A stretch of 64,000 nucleotides of DNA, taken from contig NZ_CP058909.1 in NCBI RefSeq assembly GCF_013415905.1, forward strand, positions 5,084,001-5,148,000, written 5' to 3'. The notes below the pieces were generated by a model, which did not search any database, was not told the origin of the DNA, and saw only the letters and a list, made by a program, of their open reading frames with translations. The translations under genes were made by a program, and so were the position numbers. This document shows, piece by piece, positions 33,464 to 43,095 of the stretch. The stretch comes from Halosimplex pelagicum (GTDB taxonomy: Archaea; Halobacteriota; Halobacteria; Halobacteriales; Haloarculaceae). Within the stretch, counting starts at the first letter, position 1, and every line of letters starts with the position of its first letter.

Positions 33464-33811
33464 GTGAGTTCACCCGACGAGTCGACCGACGTATCGATCG
33501 ACTCGATTCCAGTCGATATCGAGAGCACTGGTTCAGAGACGGTCACCCCCGACGACGTGCCGGACGAGATCGAATCGCTGACGCTCGCGCTCGCGAGCGA
33601 GTCCCCACCGACGAATCCACTGGTCGTCCTGAAGGCAGCGCGGTGGTGGTATATCCACGGCAAAGGTGGCGCTGACCCGGCTTTCCAGTGGGCGATCGAG
33701 TGGACACGGCATCTCGCGACCGACACGCCGGGTGATACGGAGCGATTCGACGCGTTTCTCGACTATCTCGTGACTGTTGGATTCGCCCAGAAGCCATCGG
33801 ATCTTCGGTGA
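33464..33811 (+). CDS. Hypothetical acidic protein next to the tRNA array
   Basis: A 115-residue protein from a GTG at 33464 (VSSPDESTDVSIDSIP). Disordered acidic N-terminal 40 residues, then a compact helical part (NPLVVLKAARWWYIHGKGGA, QWAIEWTRHLATDTPGD, FDAFLDYLVTVGFAQKP). Composition supports a real gene; no family recognised. Preceded by the shared hairpin leader. The longer open frame upstream crosses the promoter region of the array and was not used. Confidence 0.6.
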   Translation: MSSPDESTDVSIDSIPVDIESTGSETVTPDDVPDEIESLTLALASESPPTNPLVVLKAARWWYIHGKGGADPAFQWAIEWTRHLATDTPGDTERFDAFLDYLVTVGFAQKPSDLR

Positions 33812-33938
33812 AGCTGCTGTTCGATCGTCTGTGCCGTGGAAGGGTGAGGTGTCAAACTCGGACATCCCACGATCACGCTGAATCGGGCCAACTCGTGCTC
33901 GAATCGGAGTGACGGGCGTTCGACGAACCGGCTTGGCG

Positions 33939-33991
33939 CGATCTTATGTAACATCCCCTCTTTCTAACTCGCATTCTATTACATAAGATCG
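33939..33991. repeat. Perfect 13-bp inverted repeat
   Basis: CGATCTTATGTAA (33939-33951) and TTACATAAGATCG (33979-33991) are exact reverse complements 27 nt apart. The repeat lies in the 360-bp gap after the small acidic gene and could be a terminator, a regulator site or a remnant of a recombination site. No other feature is seen in this gap. Confidence 0.6.
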
Positions 33992-34103
33992 ACGCGAGTA
34001 CCGGGGCGACACCCGCGAGCCATCGGACTGAATCAAACTCGCTCTTTCAGCTGAGTCACCTCCTGCTGGCGGTTCCGATTGGACTCGGGTGCGCGCTCGC
34101 GTG

Positions 34104-34138
34104 GGTTTTGTGTGCGCCCCCAAGGGGTGGGGCGCGTC
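34104..34138 (+). promoter_or_regulatory. Accessory-gene leader hairpin
   Basis: GTTTTGTGTGCGCCCCCAAG followed by GGGTGGGGCGCG, a strong hairpin about 36-70 nt before the start of the interrupted peptidase gene at 34174. Confidence 0.45.
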
Positions 34139-34345
34139 CTGCCGGAAGCGCCTCCGTTCAACGGAGTCGTTACTGATGGATTCGACCGATTCGTCGGTCT
34201 CGTTCGACGAGGCCGACACGCGAGACGCCGAGATGCACAGTGTGATCGACGAATGGATCGACAACCTCGTCGCGGCCGTCGACGAGGCACGAGCCAGCGA
34301 GCAGTTCCAGGCGTGGCTGGACGTGCAGCAGCGCTTCCACGACTA

Positions 34346-34355
34346 CTCCTATCGG
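34346..34355. repeat. Target-site duplication, left copy
   Basis: CTCCTATCGG, repeated exactly at 35291-35300 on the other side of the IS element. The true duplication is probably 8 bp within this 10-bp identity. Confidence 0.8.
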
Positions 34356-35290
34356 CTCTGGTGAATCGCTGTACGGCGTTGGCTTCGACCGTCAGAACGA
34401 GGAAAGTGAAGCGGGAAATCGCCGATGCCTATGTCGAAGATCTCCCGCTTCACGAACAAAGCGGTTCAGTTAGCTAAAAACGCTGTTGGTGGGCGAGGCG
34501 AAGTCGCCGCCCCCGAAGGGGGTGGCGGCTTCGCCGAGTACGCGGTGCTGTCGCTGCACTGTCTGCGGGTTTACCTAGAGAAGTCGTACCGGGAAACACT
34601 CGATCTGCTGAGCGAAATGCCACAAATACTCGGAGAGATCGGCCTCGACGCGACCGATCTCCCCGATCACTCGACGCTGGTCAAGTGGTTTGATAGGATC
34701 AAGACAGCACTCTGGCGAGTGCTGCTGCGCCTCTCGGCGCAGCTGCACGACCCGAGCGGTCACGCCGCGATCGACGCGACGTTCTTCGACCGCGAAACCG
34801 CCAGCAAACACTACTGCCGCCGGACGAATTACCGCGTCCAGACGCTCAAAACCACTGCGCTCGTCGACACAGAAAGCCACGCGATTCTGGACGTTCACTG
34901 TACGACCGAGAAACGCCACGACACACAGCTCGGCTGGCAGGTCGCCCGCCGCAACGCGGGCGACTTGGCCAGCCTCGCTGCAGACAAAGGCTACGACTGG
35001 ATGGAATTACGCGAGAAACTCCGAGAGGAGGGCGTGAGACCACTGATCAAACACCGCGAGTTTCGGCCCATCGATCACGCGCACAACGCGCGGATCGATG
35101 GGCCTCGCTACCGCCAACGATCGACGTGTGAAACCGTCTTCTCGACGATCAAGCGCACGCTCGGCGACGCCGTGCGTGCGCGAGCGTGGTTTCGGGAGTT
35201 CCGCGAAATCGTCCTGAAATGTGTCGTTCACAACATCAAGCGAGCCGTGACACCGTGAAATCAAGCTACGTCTGGCGATTCACCACGGCC
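34356..35290 (+). mobile_element. IS5-family (ISH1-group-like) insertion sequence
   Basis: A 935-bp element with one transposase gene, flanked by a 10-bp direct repeat. Both ends carry the inverted GGTGAATCGC: CTCTGGTGAATCGC at the left and, on the minus strand, GGGCCGTGGTGAATCGC at the right. It interrupts a zinc-peptidase gene. Intact transposase and exact target repeats suggest a recent insertion. Confidence 0.85.
34431..35258 (+). CDS. IS5-family DDE transposase
   Basis: A 275-residue transposase from MSKISRFTNKAVQLAKNAV. DDE residues are visible in AIDATFFDR, LAADKGYDW and STCETVFSTIKRTLG, with the IS5-type DHSTLVKWFDRI and the Y-(2)-R-(3)-E signature (YRQRSTCE). It looks complete. An alternative ATG two codons upstream (34425) exists. 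Confidence 0.88.
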   Translation: MSKISRFTNKAVQLAKNAVGGRGEVAAPEGGGGFAEYAVLSLHCLRVYLEKSYRETLDLLSEMPQILGEIGLDATDLPDHSTLVKWFDRIKTALWRVLLRLSAQLHDPSGHAAIDATFFDRETASKHYCRRTNYRVQTLKTTALVDTESHAILDVHCTTEKRHDTQLGWQVARRNAGDLASLAADKGYDWMELREKLREEGVRPLIKHREFRPIDHAHNARIDGPRYRQRSTCETVFSTIKRTLGDAVRARAWFREFREIVLKCVVHNIKRAVTP

Positions 35291-35300
35291 CTCCTATCGG
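35291..35300. repeat. Target-site duplication, right copy
   Basis: CTCCTATCGG, matching 34346-34355. Confidence 0.8.
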
Positions 35301-36326
35301 AACACGCTGCTGATCAAACAGCAGTGTCCCGAGGCGACGAAGGTCGCGGGGTATCGGACCTGGCAGGAGGAGTTCGACCGGCACGTCCGGGAGGGCGAAT
35401 CGGCCATCTGGATCTGGGCGCCGATCATCACCACGCGCTGTCCCGAGTGTGAGAACTCGCCGAGCTACCACGAGCAGATCGGGTGTGCGTACGACGAGAC
35501 GCCGCCCGAGGAGTGGTCGGAAGGCTTGGTCGGGTTCACGCCCGCATCAGTATTCGACGTCTCTCAGACGGACGGCGAGCCACTTCCGGAACTGGAGACC
35601 GAGGCGACCGGGGAGGCCGGTGATTTGGTCGGCCGGTTGTTCGACATCACGGACGAGGTCGGGGTATCGGTACGTGTCGTGCCCGACGAAGTGTGGGGCC
35701 ACGGGAACGCGGACGGCGTCTGTAAGTGGCCCGATGGAGGGGACGAACAGCCGGTCGTCGAGCTACGGGATCGTTCGGAGCGAGCCGCGGTCGCCGGGAC
35801 GCTCGTCCACGAGTACGCTCACGCTCTGTTGCACTCCGGGAAACTCGATATCTCCGAGCGGGCGAAACGCGAGGTCGAAGCGGAGGCCGTCGCCTACATC
35901 GTCGGCCGGCATTGTGGGCTCGACATGAGCGGGTCGGCGTTCTACCTCGCGGCTTGGGAAACGGACTCGCTTGAGACAGTCCACGATCGGCTGCAGCGAA
36001 TCAGTCAGACTGTGACAGAGATTATCGGTTACCTACAGAATTGAGGACCCTTGATTCGCTTGGATAGTTGTCTATGACAAGTCCGACATTCTAGACCTCA
36101 GTCTCGGGCAGGTCACCCGCTAATCGGGCAGATATTGGTGAAACTGTGTCGTAGTCCTTCAAGAACTATGAGATCACAGAAGCCCGTCATTGACTGTGAT
36201 AGATATCCGGAGAGTTCTGTTGACGCAGTCTTGGAAGTTCAATTGGAACAAGTCAAGTAGTACCACAGTTCTTTATGAACAAGGAACTAATCTTTGGAGG
36301 CAGAAGCCTACCATCGATAATAATCC

Positions 36327-37985
36327 ATGTCTGGAAGTGCACCTCAAAATAACGCTGGCTCATTAATCGAACCTGATCAATTTATAAAGAGCATCCGAGA
36401 AAACGGTATAAATACAAATGACGCAGTAAATGAATTCATTGACAATAGTTTCGATGCTGATTCAAATACGGTCGCGATCTCCATTGTCAGGGACAACAAC
36501 GAGCTTTCTATAATTGTAGAAGACGACGGTGAAGGAATCCCTCCTGACCAAATGGAGATGGCGTTAAGATTCGGGGGACAAATACCTGGCAGAACAGACA
36601 CTACTGGGAGGTTTGGATTTGGTCTCCCAGCGTCCGCATTGTGCCAATCTAACCGGGTAGAATTGTATACAAGATCTGAATCTGATAGTGGCAACTCTTT
36701 CAGATTCTGCTATCTTGATGAGGAATATGTCCGAAAGAACAATTCTCTACCAGATGAGGAAAAAGATGTATCGCTACCAGATGAATATGACTATCAACTA
36801 GACAAAGATAGAGATACTGGCACAACGCTTATCCTCAAAGATCTCCGGAGCCCAGATCGAAAGACAGCTAGTGGGTTACTTAAATATCTTCGTCAAGATC
36901 TTTCTGAGGTCCATAGACACCTCATTAATGAAGGTAAGAAGATAACCATAAACGGTGAACGGATAAGAATCTCTGATCCTCTTATGCTTATGGATGGATC
37001 GATGGAAAGGGACAGGATCGGAAAGGGTGACGAGTGGGCTAGCGAAGAAATAGAAGTTGATATTGGTGAATTCAAAGACGATCAAAATCCCCCAAAAATA
37101 AAATATAAATTGGTAATATTACCAGTCGAAGAATTGTACACTGAAAGTCATGACGACTTTGGAGACCTTCGGAAACCAAATCAAGACAATCAGGGATTCT
37201 ATGTAACACGTAAAGATCGACAGATTGGTAGCGCAGAAACACTCCACTTATTCACAAGACACAATAACTATAATTACTTCAGAGCAGAAATTCAATTCGG
37301 GGAGGAATTAGATGATTACTTTGGAGTGCAGACAAACAAGAGTAGATTCGCACTTGACGCCGACTTAAGAGACCTTTTAGAAAATGAGGTAGTCCCACAG
37401 CTATCTGATATAGTCGACGAAATAAATGATAGAAAAGCAAAAATAGATCAGCGTGGGCCGGAATATGAAGGAATGTCACAATCTGAGCGTATATTTAACG
37501 AAGCTACCGACTGGATGAGTCGGTCCGGCCACGATCCTGATGAAGAATTAGTACGAAAGCAGAAAAAAGAAGCTAAGTCAAAATTACGAGAGATTGAAGA
37601 GGATGAGTCTATTCCGAGAAATAAGAGGCGACAACTGAAGGAGAAATACGAGCTTCTTAGAGACAAGGACAACGTTTTCTTTATCGATATAGACGAAACA
37701 AACTCATCAGAATTCTTTGAGGTAGAGCACAAAGGGAAAATGGTCACAGTCAAGATCAATCCAAAACATGATTTCTACCAATATATGTACAGTTCGCTGG
37801 AACAGGATCCATCGTCTGCAACAGCAAGGACATACGTTGATGTCCTCCTTCTAATGTTAGCGAAAGCAGAGGATGAAGCGAGAGATGAAAATCTACAGAG
37901 ATTTTACAGGTCACAACGCAGATCCTGGTCACGGATTCTTGCGGATCTCATTGATGAGAAGAGAGATTTTTTTGAAAGTAACTGA
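36327..37985 (+). CDS. MORC-like GHKL ATPase
   Basis: A 552-residue protein, AT-rich against the core genes. The N-terminal GHKL ATPase has all boxes: N-box DAVNEFIDNSFDADSN, G1 VEDDGEGIPPDQM, G2 GRFGFGLPASAL and a later TGTTLILKDL. An S5-like transducer follows, with GFYVTRKDRQIGS and NYNYFRAEIQFG. A charged coiled-coil region (about residues 400-470) and a helical C-terminal end complete it. MORC/Hsp90-type ATPases act as ATP-gated DNA clamps, and bacterial relatives occur in defence islands. It is convergent, 3 bp apart, with a pentapeptide-repeat channel protein. Its transducer resembles that of the GHKL-methyltransferase fusion at 45090-48044. Confidence 0.82.
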   Translation: MSGSAPQNNAGSLIEPDQFIKSIRENGINTNDAVNEFIDNSFDADSNTVAISIVRDNNELSIIVEDDGEGIPPDQMEMALRFGGQIPGRTDTTGRFGFGLPASALCQSNRVELYTRSESDSGNSFRFCYLDEEYVRKNNSLPDEEKDVSLPDEYDYQLDKDRDTGTTLILKDLRSPDRKTASGLLKYLRQDLSEVHRHLINEGKKITINGERIRISDPLMLMDGSMERDRIGKGDEWASEEIEVDIGEFKDDQNPPKIKYKLVILPVEELYTESHDDFGDLRKPNQDNQGFYVTRKDRQIGSAETLHLFTRHNNYNYFRAEIQFGEELDDYFGVQTNKSRFALDADLRDLLENEVVPQLSDIVDEINDRKAKIDQRGPEYEGMSQSERIFNEATDWMSRSGHDPDEELVRKQKKEAKSKLREIEEDESIPRNKRRQLKEKYELLRDKDNVFFIDIDETNSSEFFEVEHKGKMVTVKINPKHDFYQYMYSSLEQDPSSATARTYVDVLLLMLAKAEDEARDENLQRFYRSQRRSWSRILADLIDEKRDFFESN

Positions 37986-37988
37986 TTC

Positions 37989-40100
37989 TCACCACGTTGC
38001 TCTTCTTGTTAGGACAAACACAAACACGGCGGTTAAAACTACACCTGCGAGCGATTCAGCTCCTGCAAGAAATTTAGCAAAAGGGCTGCCTGGTTGAAGA
38101 TCACCGTATCCTAAAGTGGAAAAAGTTACAACGCTGAAATACATGGAAGCTCCAAAGCTAACGATTATATCCGGGACCCAGGATGGAATCCCAAATCTTG
38201 GTAGCCAACCAGGTGTAATACTGTACATTGTTCCTGTAGATTGGGTTGATTCGACACCACCCACAAAGAGATAGGCAATTGCACTGAATACTATCGTAAG
38301 TGCTGATGTTATTAATACATTCAAATATCCGTTCCCATATCCCATAATGTGTTTCTGTGATGCTAAATACGTCCATTTACCGAGATTACCATTTAGGAAA
38401 TGATACTTTCTTTCGGCTTCTCTTTCCCGAGTATGGAACGTTCGGCTTCTATCCGACAGCTGATTATCATCGCAGAGGCCTCTATAAGCTCGATACACAC
38501 GGATCGACTTTTGAAAATCATATAGCTCATCTTCTGTATCACTATTCCAGCAATGCCAGCCATTACGTGGCAATATTGTCTTGGATAAACGACTTCGAAG
38601 CCCATCTGCTGATCCTTCAGAATTAGTCAATTCATCCAAATTGAGGAGATCTGCAAATGTCTCCTCAGAACTAGTAAACTCGCTTAAATTGAGGACATCA
38701 TCCTGATAAATTTCTGCGAATTTTTCCAGCTCGTATATACACTTAGAACCTAATTTAGTCTCGTTGTCGATCCGGACATCCCGCAGATCAGCATCCCAGA
38801 ATTGAGCTAATCGACAATCTGACTTACGAAGGTCTACTTTCTCAATGATAGTGCCCTCAAAACCCGCTGATAGAAGCTCTGATCCCTTAAAGTAAGATTT
38901 CGATATAATTGACTCGGAGAAGTCCGTGCACATAAGTTCTATTCCTTCAAAATCAGATTGGTCAATATATAGGTCTGGGCCTGCTTTCATACCCATCATT
39001 TTAACATCAACAAATTCGCATTCGATAATATCCGTATCTCTGAGCCCTACACCTTCAAAAGAGCCATATGCAAATTCTGAATTTTTCAACGTCGAATTTT
39101 CTATTGAAGATCCGGTGAATTCTGTGTCCACAGAATTCATATCATCGAATACGGAGTCATCAAGGGTGGAACCAATGAATCCACAGTCGACAACTTCAGA
39201 TTCTACTAAGTTAATTCCAAACATTGTCGAATTATGGAAATTACTTTCCCTCAATTCACAATCTTCTAGATCCAGTCCGCTAAGGTCAGAATTATTTAGG
39301 TCAGATCGTGAAACAAATAAACCTCGAAGATTTACATCCTCGAAGTCGACATCCGACAAATCACTTTCATATATCTCTGCATTTTTGAAGCTTCCGTCCC
39401 TGAACCTCCCTTCCATATCAACACCGTCAAATGATGAATTAGAAAAATCAGATTTAATTATAGTGGTTCCCAAAAATTCTGAATTTGTCAAATCAGCGGT
39501 CTCGAAGAACCCATTTCGTATACGCGATTGATTAAAACTCGAATCCTGTATTTTCGAATTAGAGTAATAAATTTCATCTCCATCGGACCATCGAAACTGA
39601 GTTGAGGTAATGTGTGAATCCTTGTAAAAAACGTTCTTTCCAGAAATATCTATCATCTTAACACGTTCTAAAGAGGCTTCCGAAAACGAGACATTCTCAA
39701 AATGAGTCTTTGAGAAATCAGAATCGGAGATGGTACCACCGTCAAAAACAGTACCGGAAATCTCTGTACGCGTCAGATCTACATCCGTCAATTTGCATCC
39801 CGCGCAGTCAAGCCCATCAAAATCGATATCGTCTCCGATACTCACTTGCTCTAAGATCATCCCCCTAATTATGGTCGGTCCCTCATGATCTTGAAACGAC
39901 CTTTCTCGATTCAGCTGGTCTATGACTTCGGTAATTGACTTCTTGCGTGAAGAATGCCAAAAGCACCTGCCATCTGGTTCTGATGATTCTCTATTGCAAA
40001 GTGAAATTCCATGAGCGCTGCCGCCTTCGGTTTTAAATCCACAACGTTGTGAACCACCATCTAGGTCATCCAATTCCGATCCTGGATCAGAGCTACTCAT
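37989..40100 (-). CDS. Pentapeptide-repeat protein fused to a K+-channel pore
   Basis: A 703-residue protein. The N-terminus has a Cys/His patch (CGFKTEGGSAHGISLCNRES, then CFWHSSRKK). Residues about 60-470 are pentapeptide repeats (A/S-D/N-L/F type: FDGLDCAGCKLTDVDLTRTE and many more), forming a long beta helix. A helical linker leads to a C-terminal two-helix ion-channel module: NVLITSALTIVFSAIAYLFV, then SMYFSVVTFSTLGYGDLQPG with the TLGYGD selectivity filter and a last membrane helix. This is the Ion_trans_2 layout. Membrane depolarisation on sensing an intracellular ligand is a plausible abortive-infection role. Low GC marks it as acquired. Confidence 0.85.
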   Translation of the reverse strand: MSSSDPGSELDDLDGGSQRCGFKTEGGSAHGISLCNRESSEPDGRCFWHSSRKKSITEVIDQLNRERSFQDHEGPTIIRGMILEQVSIGDDIDFDGLDCAGCKLTDVDLTRTEISGTVFDGGTISDSDFSKTHFENVSFSEASLERVKMIDISGKNVFYKDSHITSTQFRWSDGDEIYYSNSKIQDSSFNQSRIRNGFFETADLTNSEFLGTTIIKSDFSNSSFDGVDMEGRFRDGSFKNAEIYESDLSDVDFEDVNLRGLFVSRSDLNNSDLSGLDLEDCELRESNFHNSTMFGINLVESEVVDCGFIGSTLDDSVFDDMNSVDTEFTGSSIENSTLKNSEFAYGSFEGVGLRDTDIIECEFVDVKMMGMKAGPDLYIDQSDFEGIELMCTDFSESIISKSYFKGSELLSAGFEGTIIEKVDLRKSDCRLAQFWDADLRDVRIDNETKLGSKCIYELEKFAEIYQDDVLNLSEFTSSEETFADLLNLDELTNSEGSADGLRSRLSKTILPRNGWHCWNSDTEDELYDFQKSIRVYRAYRGLCDDNQLSDRSRTFHTREREAERKYHFLNGNLGKWTYLASQKHIMGYGNGYLNVLITSALTIVFSAIAYLFVGGVESTQSTGTMYSITPGWLPRFGIPSWVPDIIVSFGASMYFSVVTFSTLGYGDLQPGSPFAKFLAGAESLAGVVLTAVFVFVLTRRATW

Positions 40101-40246
40101 CTACCAACCAACCTGACCATACCGATGAGGACTAGCTTCAAAACAATACCGCAATTGATGAACAATATCGGTAGAGTCTGATTTGTTCTTAGGCGTGTTC
40201 CGAAGGGAACTCCAACAAAATACAGCCCTCATCGGGTGAATCGTGT

Positions 40247-42295
40247 CTACGCTATTCTGAGCTCCCCATCCATCTCATAGACTCGGCCCTTCTCCTTCAG
40301 TTGCTCAATATCGTGTTCAAGGGATACATTCCCCTCGAAACTGGCTGATTCTTGAATCTCCTCCATGGTTGCCCCTCCTAACTCATCAATCACAGAGACA
40401 ACCGTTTCCCGGCGATCTCGTTGGCTCTTCGACTGCCCAGTCTCGATGATATCAACATCAAACTCACCGCTTTCAGGGTCGTAACCGACTTCTTTCATCG
40501 ACGCCGTCACAAGATCAACAGCCCGCTCAACATCCTCCATTTCGACCGTATCAGAGAGTCGAACTCGCGCACTCGACTCGGCGATCCGTTGGATTGCTTC
40601 CACCTGTCTGAACGTCACAGGAACCGGTGAGTTAGATTCTTGCCCATCAGCTCCCGCTCGGAAGCCCACGAAGAACTCTCTCAACCGCTTGGCGACTTCT
40701 TCGTCCTCGATCACAGGGAAACAGGTCTCCTTCGCGTGAGCGACGTAGGCGCGCATCACCGGGCGGCTGATAGCAGGCTCGACGCGGTCTTGGTCTTCCT
40801 CACTCAGATCACTTCCCTGCGTGTACCGACCTGCCGCCTGCCGGCTCTTCACCATATGCTCGACCACTTCTGCGTCCGCTTCGGGGTCCGGCTCATCCGA
40901 CACCATGAACATCAGGTCAAATCGGGAGAGCAGCGTGGGGCCAAGATCAATCTGTTCCCCTTTCGGACGGCGTCGATTGAATCGTCCGTCCTTCGGATTC
41001 CCTGCTGCCAACAAAGACGTTCGGGCATTCAGCGTCGCGTTGATACCGGCCTTGTTGACGTGTACCTGCTGGCTTTCGAGCGCGTCGTGCATCGACGAGA
41101 CTGCGTCAGACTGCATCTTATCGATCTCGTCCACGCAGGCGATTCCGCCGTCCGCCAACACGAGCGCCCCCGCTTCGAGCCCCCATTCGGTATCACCGAA
41201 GTCGTCGGCTACAGCAGCTGCGGTCATTCCCGCCGCGGTCGCACCCTTGCCTGAAGCGTAGGTTGACCGCGGTGCAATCTGGTCGACATACCGGAGAAAG
41301 GTCGACTTCCCACAGCCGGGGTCTCCCAGAAGGAGCATGTGCCAGTCTCCGCGGTCGTGGCTTCCATCGGGATATTCGTGTCCCCATCCACCGAATAGCT
41401 GAAGCGCAACGGCCAGCTTGACCGTCTCATCGCCTTGATGCTTGGGGTTGATCGAGTCGATGAGTAACTCATACGGGTCTCCTCGTTCGCCGTTCGCGAT
41501 GGCCCGGATCTCCTCAAGGTGCTCCTCGACATCGATATCCTCGTAGTCGCTTTCCTCCTTGACCACCGCTTTCGCATCCACGGTCGTATCGAAGTTCCGG
41601 CTCTGGTCGGCGCTCGGCTCCTCTATGTTTAGAACGCCAGTGAGCGTGACCCTGTCCCCAGCGTCGAATTCCTCGATGAGATCGTCTTCGAGATGCACGT
41701 CGACATCTGCACCGTCGCCGCCGTTCGCGTGTTCCGGCGGTTGTTGGATTCAAGCGTACTGGTGATCTATCCAGGTGCTCCGGTCGGTGAGGAGTCGGAA
41801 CGGTCCTTGACGCTCACAACCCTTGCACTCGTGGGGCTCCTGGAGCGTTTCGCCGTTCTGTTCGATCTGCATCACGCTCTCACACCGCTGGCACTCCCAT
41901 TCGGCTTCGACGATCCGGGGCTTCGCGTCGGATACCTTCTGTACCTGTCCCCGGATATCGAGCAGTCGGTTGATGTTCTCGTGTCGGGATACCTCTCCTA
42001 CGTCATATTCGTCTGACTCTGGGAGGTTGTAGATGCGAACGTGTACGTTGTCCAGACTGACAGAAATCGGAAGATCGTAGAGTCGGAGCGCTTCTTCGAA
42101 GTACCCCTGTAGTTCGTAGGGGTGGTCTCTGACATCGTCGGCGAGATCTGGGTCGAACCGATAGATGTCGTCGAAGTCGACGTAGAGTGACTTCTGTTCC
42201 TGCGGGTAGTGTTGAGCGAGCTGTGCGATCTCTTCCGAGTAGTAGTCTCGGAAGAACTCTATCAGGTCGTCGACCATTTCGTGGTGTTGGGGCAT
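40247..42295 (-). CDS. mcm: MCM replicative helicase with one in-frame UGA codon
   Basis: An archaeal MCM. The N-terminal part has DLIEFFRDYYSEEIAQLAQ, SLYVDFDDIYRFDPDLADDV and a zinc site WECQRCESVM...HECKGC. The AAA+ core has LLLGDPGCGKSTFLRY (Walker A), IACVDEIDKM (Walker B), LLAAGNPKDGRF (sensor 1) and LLSRFDLMF (Arg finger), and a winged-helix C-terminus ends VYEMDGELRIA. A UGA at 41750-41752 interrupts the frame between IDHQYA and IQQPPEHANGG. Reading through restores one continuous frame of about 682 codons, and the position normally carries a hydrophobic residue, fitting UUA to UGA. It may be a one-base mutation, a sequencing error or recoding. The start at MPQHHEM (42295) fits the family. 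Likely element-encoded replication helicase. Confidence 0.82.
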
Positions 42296-42305
42296 GTGTG
42301 GAATC

Positions 42306-42320
42306 TGTGAAGGTATCACA
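42306..42320. promoter_or_regulatory. Palindromic operator-like site upstream of mcm
   Basis: TGTGAAGGTATCACA, dyad TGTGA-N5-TCACA, 11-25 nt before the mcm start. The flanks (GGAATC and ACAG) also match the second site in inverted orientation. Position suits a repressor. Confidence 0.6.
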
Positions 42321-42497
42321 ACAGCCGCGCTGGCTGGTGATTCGTGGTCCGGTGCGAGCGGTGCGAGCGGTCTGCGAGCGGACTATCAGCTAACTGAGAC
42401 TTATTTACAACACCGTCCTACCCTGCAAATTCTACAGGTTCAGACGGTTCCGCTCAGTTCGACCCAGTCCGGTGGGGGCTTCCCCCGCAACATCTGT

Positions 42498-42512
42498 TGT
42501 GAAGACTTCACA
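42498..42512. promoter_or_regulatory. Second palindromic operator-like site
   Basis: TGTGAAGACTTCACA is a perfect 15-bp palindrome (central A) ending at the stop codon of the coiled-coil gene. With the site at 42306 it forms an inverted pair about 180 bp apart around the mcm promoter region. Confidence 0.6.
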
Positions 42513-43095
42513 GATTCCCACCACCCTGCTCAGATGTGTAGCGACGCGGCAGGTCGCCAGCTTCCAGGTCGAGTATCAGCTCACCGTTCTCGTAGCAGAG
42601 TACACTCCCGTCGACGAGCCGAGCGGCGCGCTCCATGTCCCGGTAGACGGTCGTCCGGTCGATATCGGGGAAGTGGAGGGCTTCTTCGGCTTCGTCCCTG
42701 TCGACGGTGGCCGCGGCGGGCTCGTCACGTCGCTCACGCGCCTTCGCTGCTCTGTGAAGGTGCTGCACGAGCGTGACCGTCCGCTGCTTGCCGGTCATCT
42801 TGTCGGCCGTCTCGACGACTTCGAGAATGTCGGTCCGCGCGTCTAACCGGGCGACTTCCTCTTCGAGATCGTGGATGCGTTCGTCACGCGCGGCGAGCTG
42901 GTCTTCGAGTTCCGCGCGCTGCTCCCGCTCGTCATCCAACTGCTCGCGGAGGGAAGATACCTGCCGAGAGAGCGCTTCGAGTCGGGCGTCGAGTCCCTCG
43001 ACGGTGCTTCTCGACCCGTTTTCCCCGGGGTTTTCGTCGGAAGAGTTGTGTCCGTTCTCGCGCGCGCCGGGTTCCGAGTCGGTCACGCCGACCAC
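42508..43095 (-). CDS. Coiled-coil protein with C-terminal winged-helix-like domain
   Basis: A 195-residue protein from a GTG (MVGVTDSEPG; another GTG three codons on). A disordered acidic start is followed by a coiled coil (about residues 35-90, LDARLEALSRQVSSLREQLD and DLEEEVARLDARTDILE), then a helical part and DIDRTTVYRDMERAARLVDG, an HTH-like segment, ending near the 42498 operator. Such proteins recur next to replication genes on haloarchaeal plasmids and proviruses. It is upstream of mcm on the same strand; it could be the DNA-binding regulator of the palindromic sites. Confidence 0.65.
   Translation of the reverse strand: MVGVTDSEPGARENGHNSSDENPGENGSRSTVEGLDARLEALSRQVSSLREQLDDEREQRAELEDQLAARDERIHDLEEEVARLDARTDILEVVETADKMTGKQRTVTLVQHLHRAAKARERRDEPAAATVDRDEAEEALHFPDIDRTTVYRDMERAARLVDGSVLCYENGELILDLEAGDLPRRYTSEQGGGNL

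Larger units (their letters stand above)
34174..36044 (+). pseudogene. ArdC/IrrE-like zinc peptidase gene split by an IS element
   Basis: The 5' part (34174-34355) encodes MDSTDSSVSF to FHDYSYR; the 3' part (from 35301) continues in frame NTLLIKQQCPEATKVAGYRT. Removing 945 bp (IS plus one target copy) restores a single reading frame. The N-terminal part resembles the ArdC-like ssDNA-binding module of haloarchaeal accessory proteins; the C-terminal part carries the zinc motif VHEYAHALLH and the downstream Glu-rich EVEAEAVAYIVGRHCG of ImmA/IrrE-like peptidases. The family is associated with plasmid establishment and anti-restriction. As it stands the gene is broken; a truncated peptidase from an internal start (TTG at 35526) is conceivable. 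Confidence 0.82.
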
